Shown one piece after another: positions 7,190 through 7,340 of a DNA stretch of 7,340 nucleotides (its first letter is position 1; each line of letters opens with the position of its first letter). Source of the stretch: JACJXF01 sp964349045 (GTDB lineage Bacteria > Bacteroidota > Bacteroidia > Bacteroidales > GCA-2748055); NCBI GenBank assembly GCA_964349045.1, contig CAYGFI010000203.1:1-7340 (forward strand), given 5' to 3'. The position numbers were made by a program, and so were the translations under genes. The notes under the pieces are model-generated. The model worked only from the letters and a program-made list of their open reading frames with translations. It was not told the DNA's origin and made no database searches.

Positions 7190-7340
7190 CTATTCCAAAT
7201 CCTCACCATCTTTCAGACCGAGTATCTTGTTAATTTCCTCTTCCGAAAGCATATTTAAAAATTCCTCTTCAATAACCCTATTAATAATTTCCGCATTTCT
7301 AAGATACTCTCTATTTTCCTGTAATGCCAGATATTTTTTA
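7190..7340 (-). CDS. C-terminal fragment of an unidentified protein, 5' end beyond window
   Basis: An open frame enters from the right edge and ends at TAG 7190-7192, giving 49 complete codons that begin KKYLALQENREYLRN and end KILGLKDGEDLE. It is rich in Glu, Lys, Leu, Ile and Asn with heptad-like spacing, so it is probably helical, with an acidic tail. The composition looks genuinely coding. I do not recognise the family. It lies 170 bases upstream of the methyltransferase on the same strand, so it could be a further member of the same locus or an unrelated neighbour. Confidence 0.6.
   Translation of the reverse strand, partial: KKYLALQENREYLRNAEIINRVIEEEFLNMLSEEEINKILGLKDGEDLE

Noticed and set aside
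1..7340. Avoidance of GAATTC as evidence for active EcoRI-like restriction
   Set aside because: Three sites were found by eye, about what chance predicts for this length, so no avoidance can be claimed.

Overview
Every convincing gene in this window lies on the minus strand, so it reads from the right edge to the left. The DNA is AT-rich. The kinase H-box has the form KLKTAFINNISHEIRT, and the multi-PAS Cache kinase lacks strong Shine-Dalgarno starts. Together these suggest a member of the Bacteroidetes (Bacteroidota). This is an inference from sequence style; there is no rRNA or other marker to fix it.

Right edge (about 7190-7340): the last ~49 codons of an unidentified charged, helical protein. 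A ~170-base gap follows (7020-7189) and holds an operator-like inverted repeat. Middle (4717-7019): a two-gene operon. The first gene is a DNA adenine methyltransferase closely resembling M.EcoRI. The second overlaps it by an ATGA junction and encodes a DUF262 (ParB/GmrS/SspE-like) domain joined to a C-terminal HNH nuclease. No EcoRI-like endonuclease gene is seen beside the methyltransferase; the DUF262-HNH protein occupies that position. This looks like a restriction-modification or related anti-phage module with an unconventional nuclease partner, and it is the most interesting part of the window.

Next comes a 350-base region without a secure gene (4367-4716). It has short open stretches in several frames, a weak 51-codon ORF abutting the nuclease stop codon, and small inverted repeats; it may be an interspersed repeat or a decayed gene. 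Left part (1-4366): the first ~1455 codons of a very large membrane sensor histidine kinase. Its order is TM, Cache-like extracellular sensor, TM, seven PAS domains, GAF, then the start of HisKA with the phospho-accepting His. The gene runs off the left edge before the ATPase domain, so whether it is a hybrid kinase cannot be told.

The kinase and the restriction-like operon share orientation, but nothing links them functionally. The working unit I can support is methyltransferase plus DUF262-HNH: one protein marks host DNA and the other probably cleaves DNA according to its modification state.
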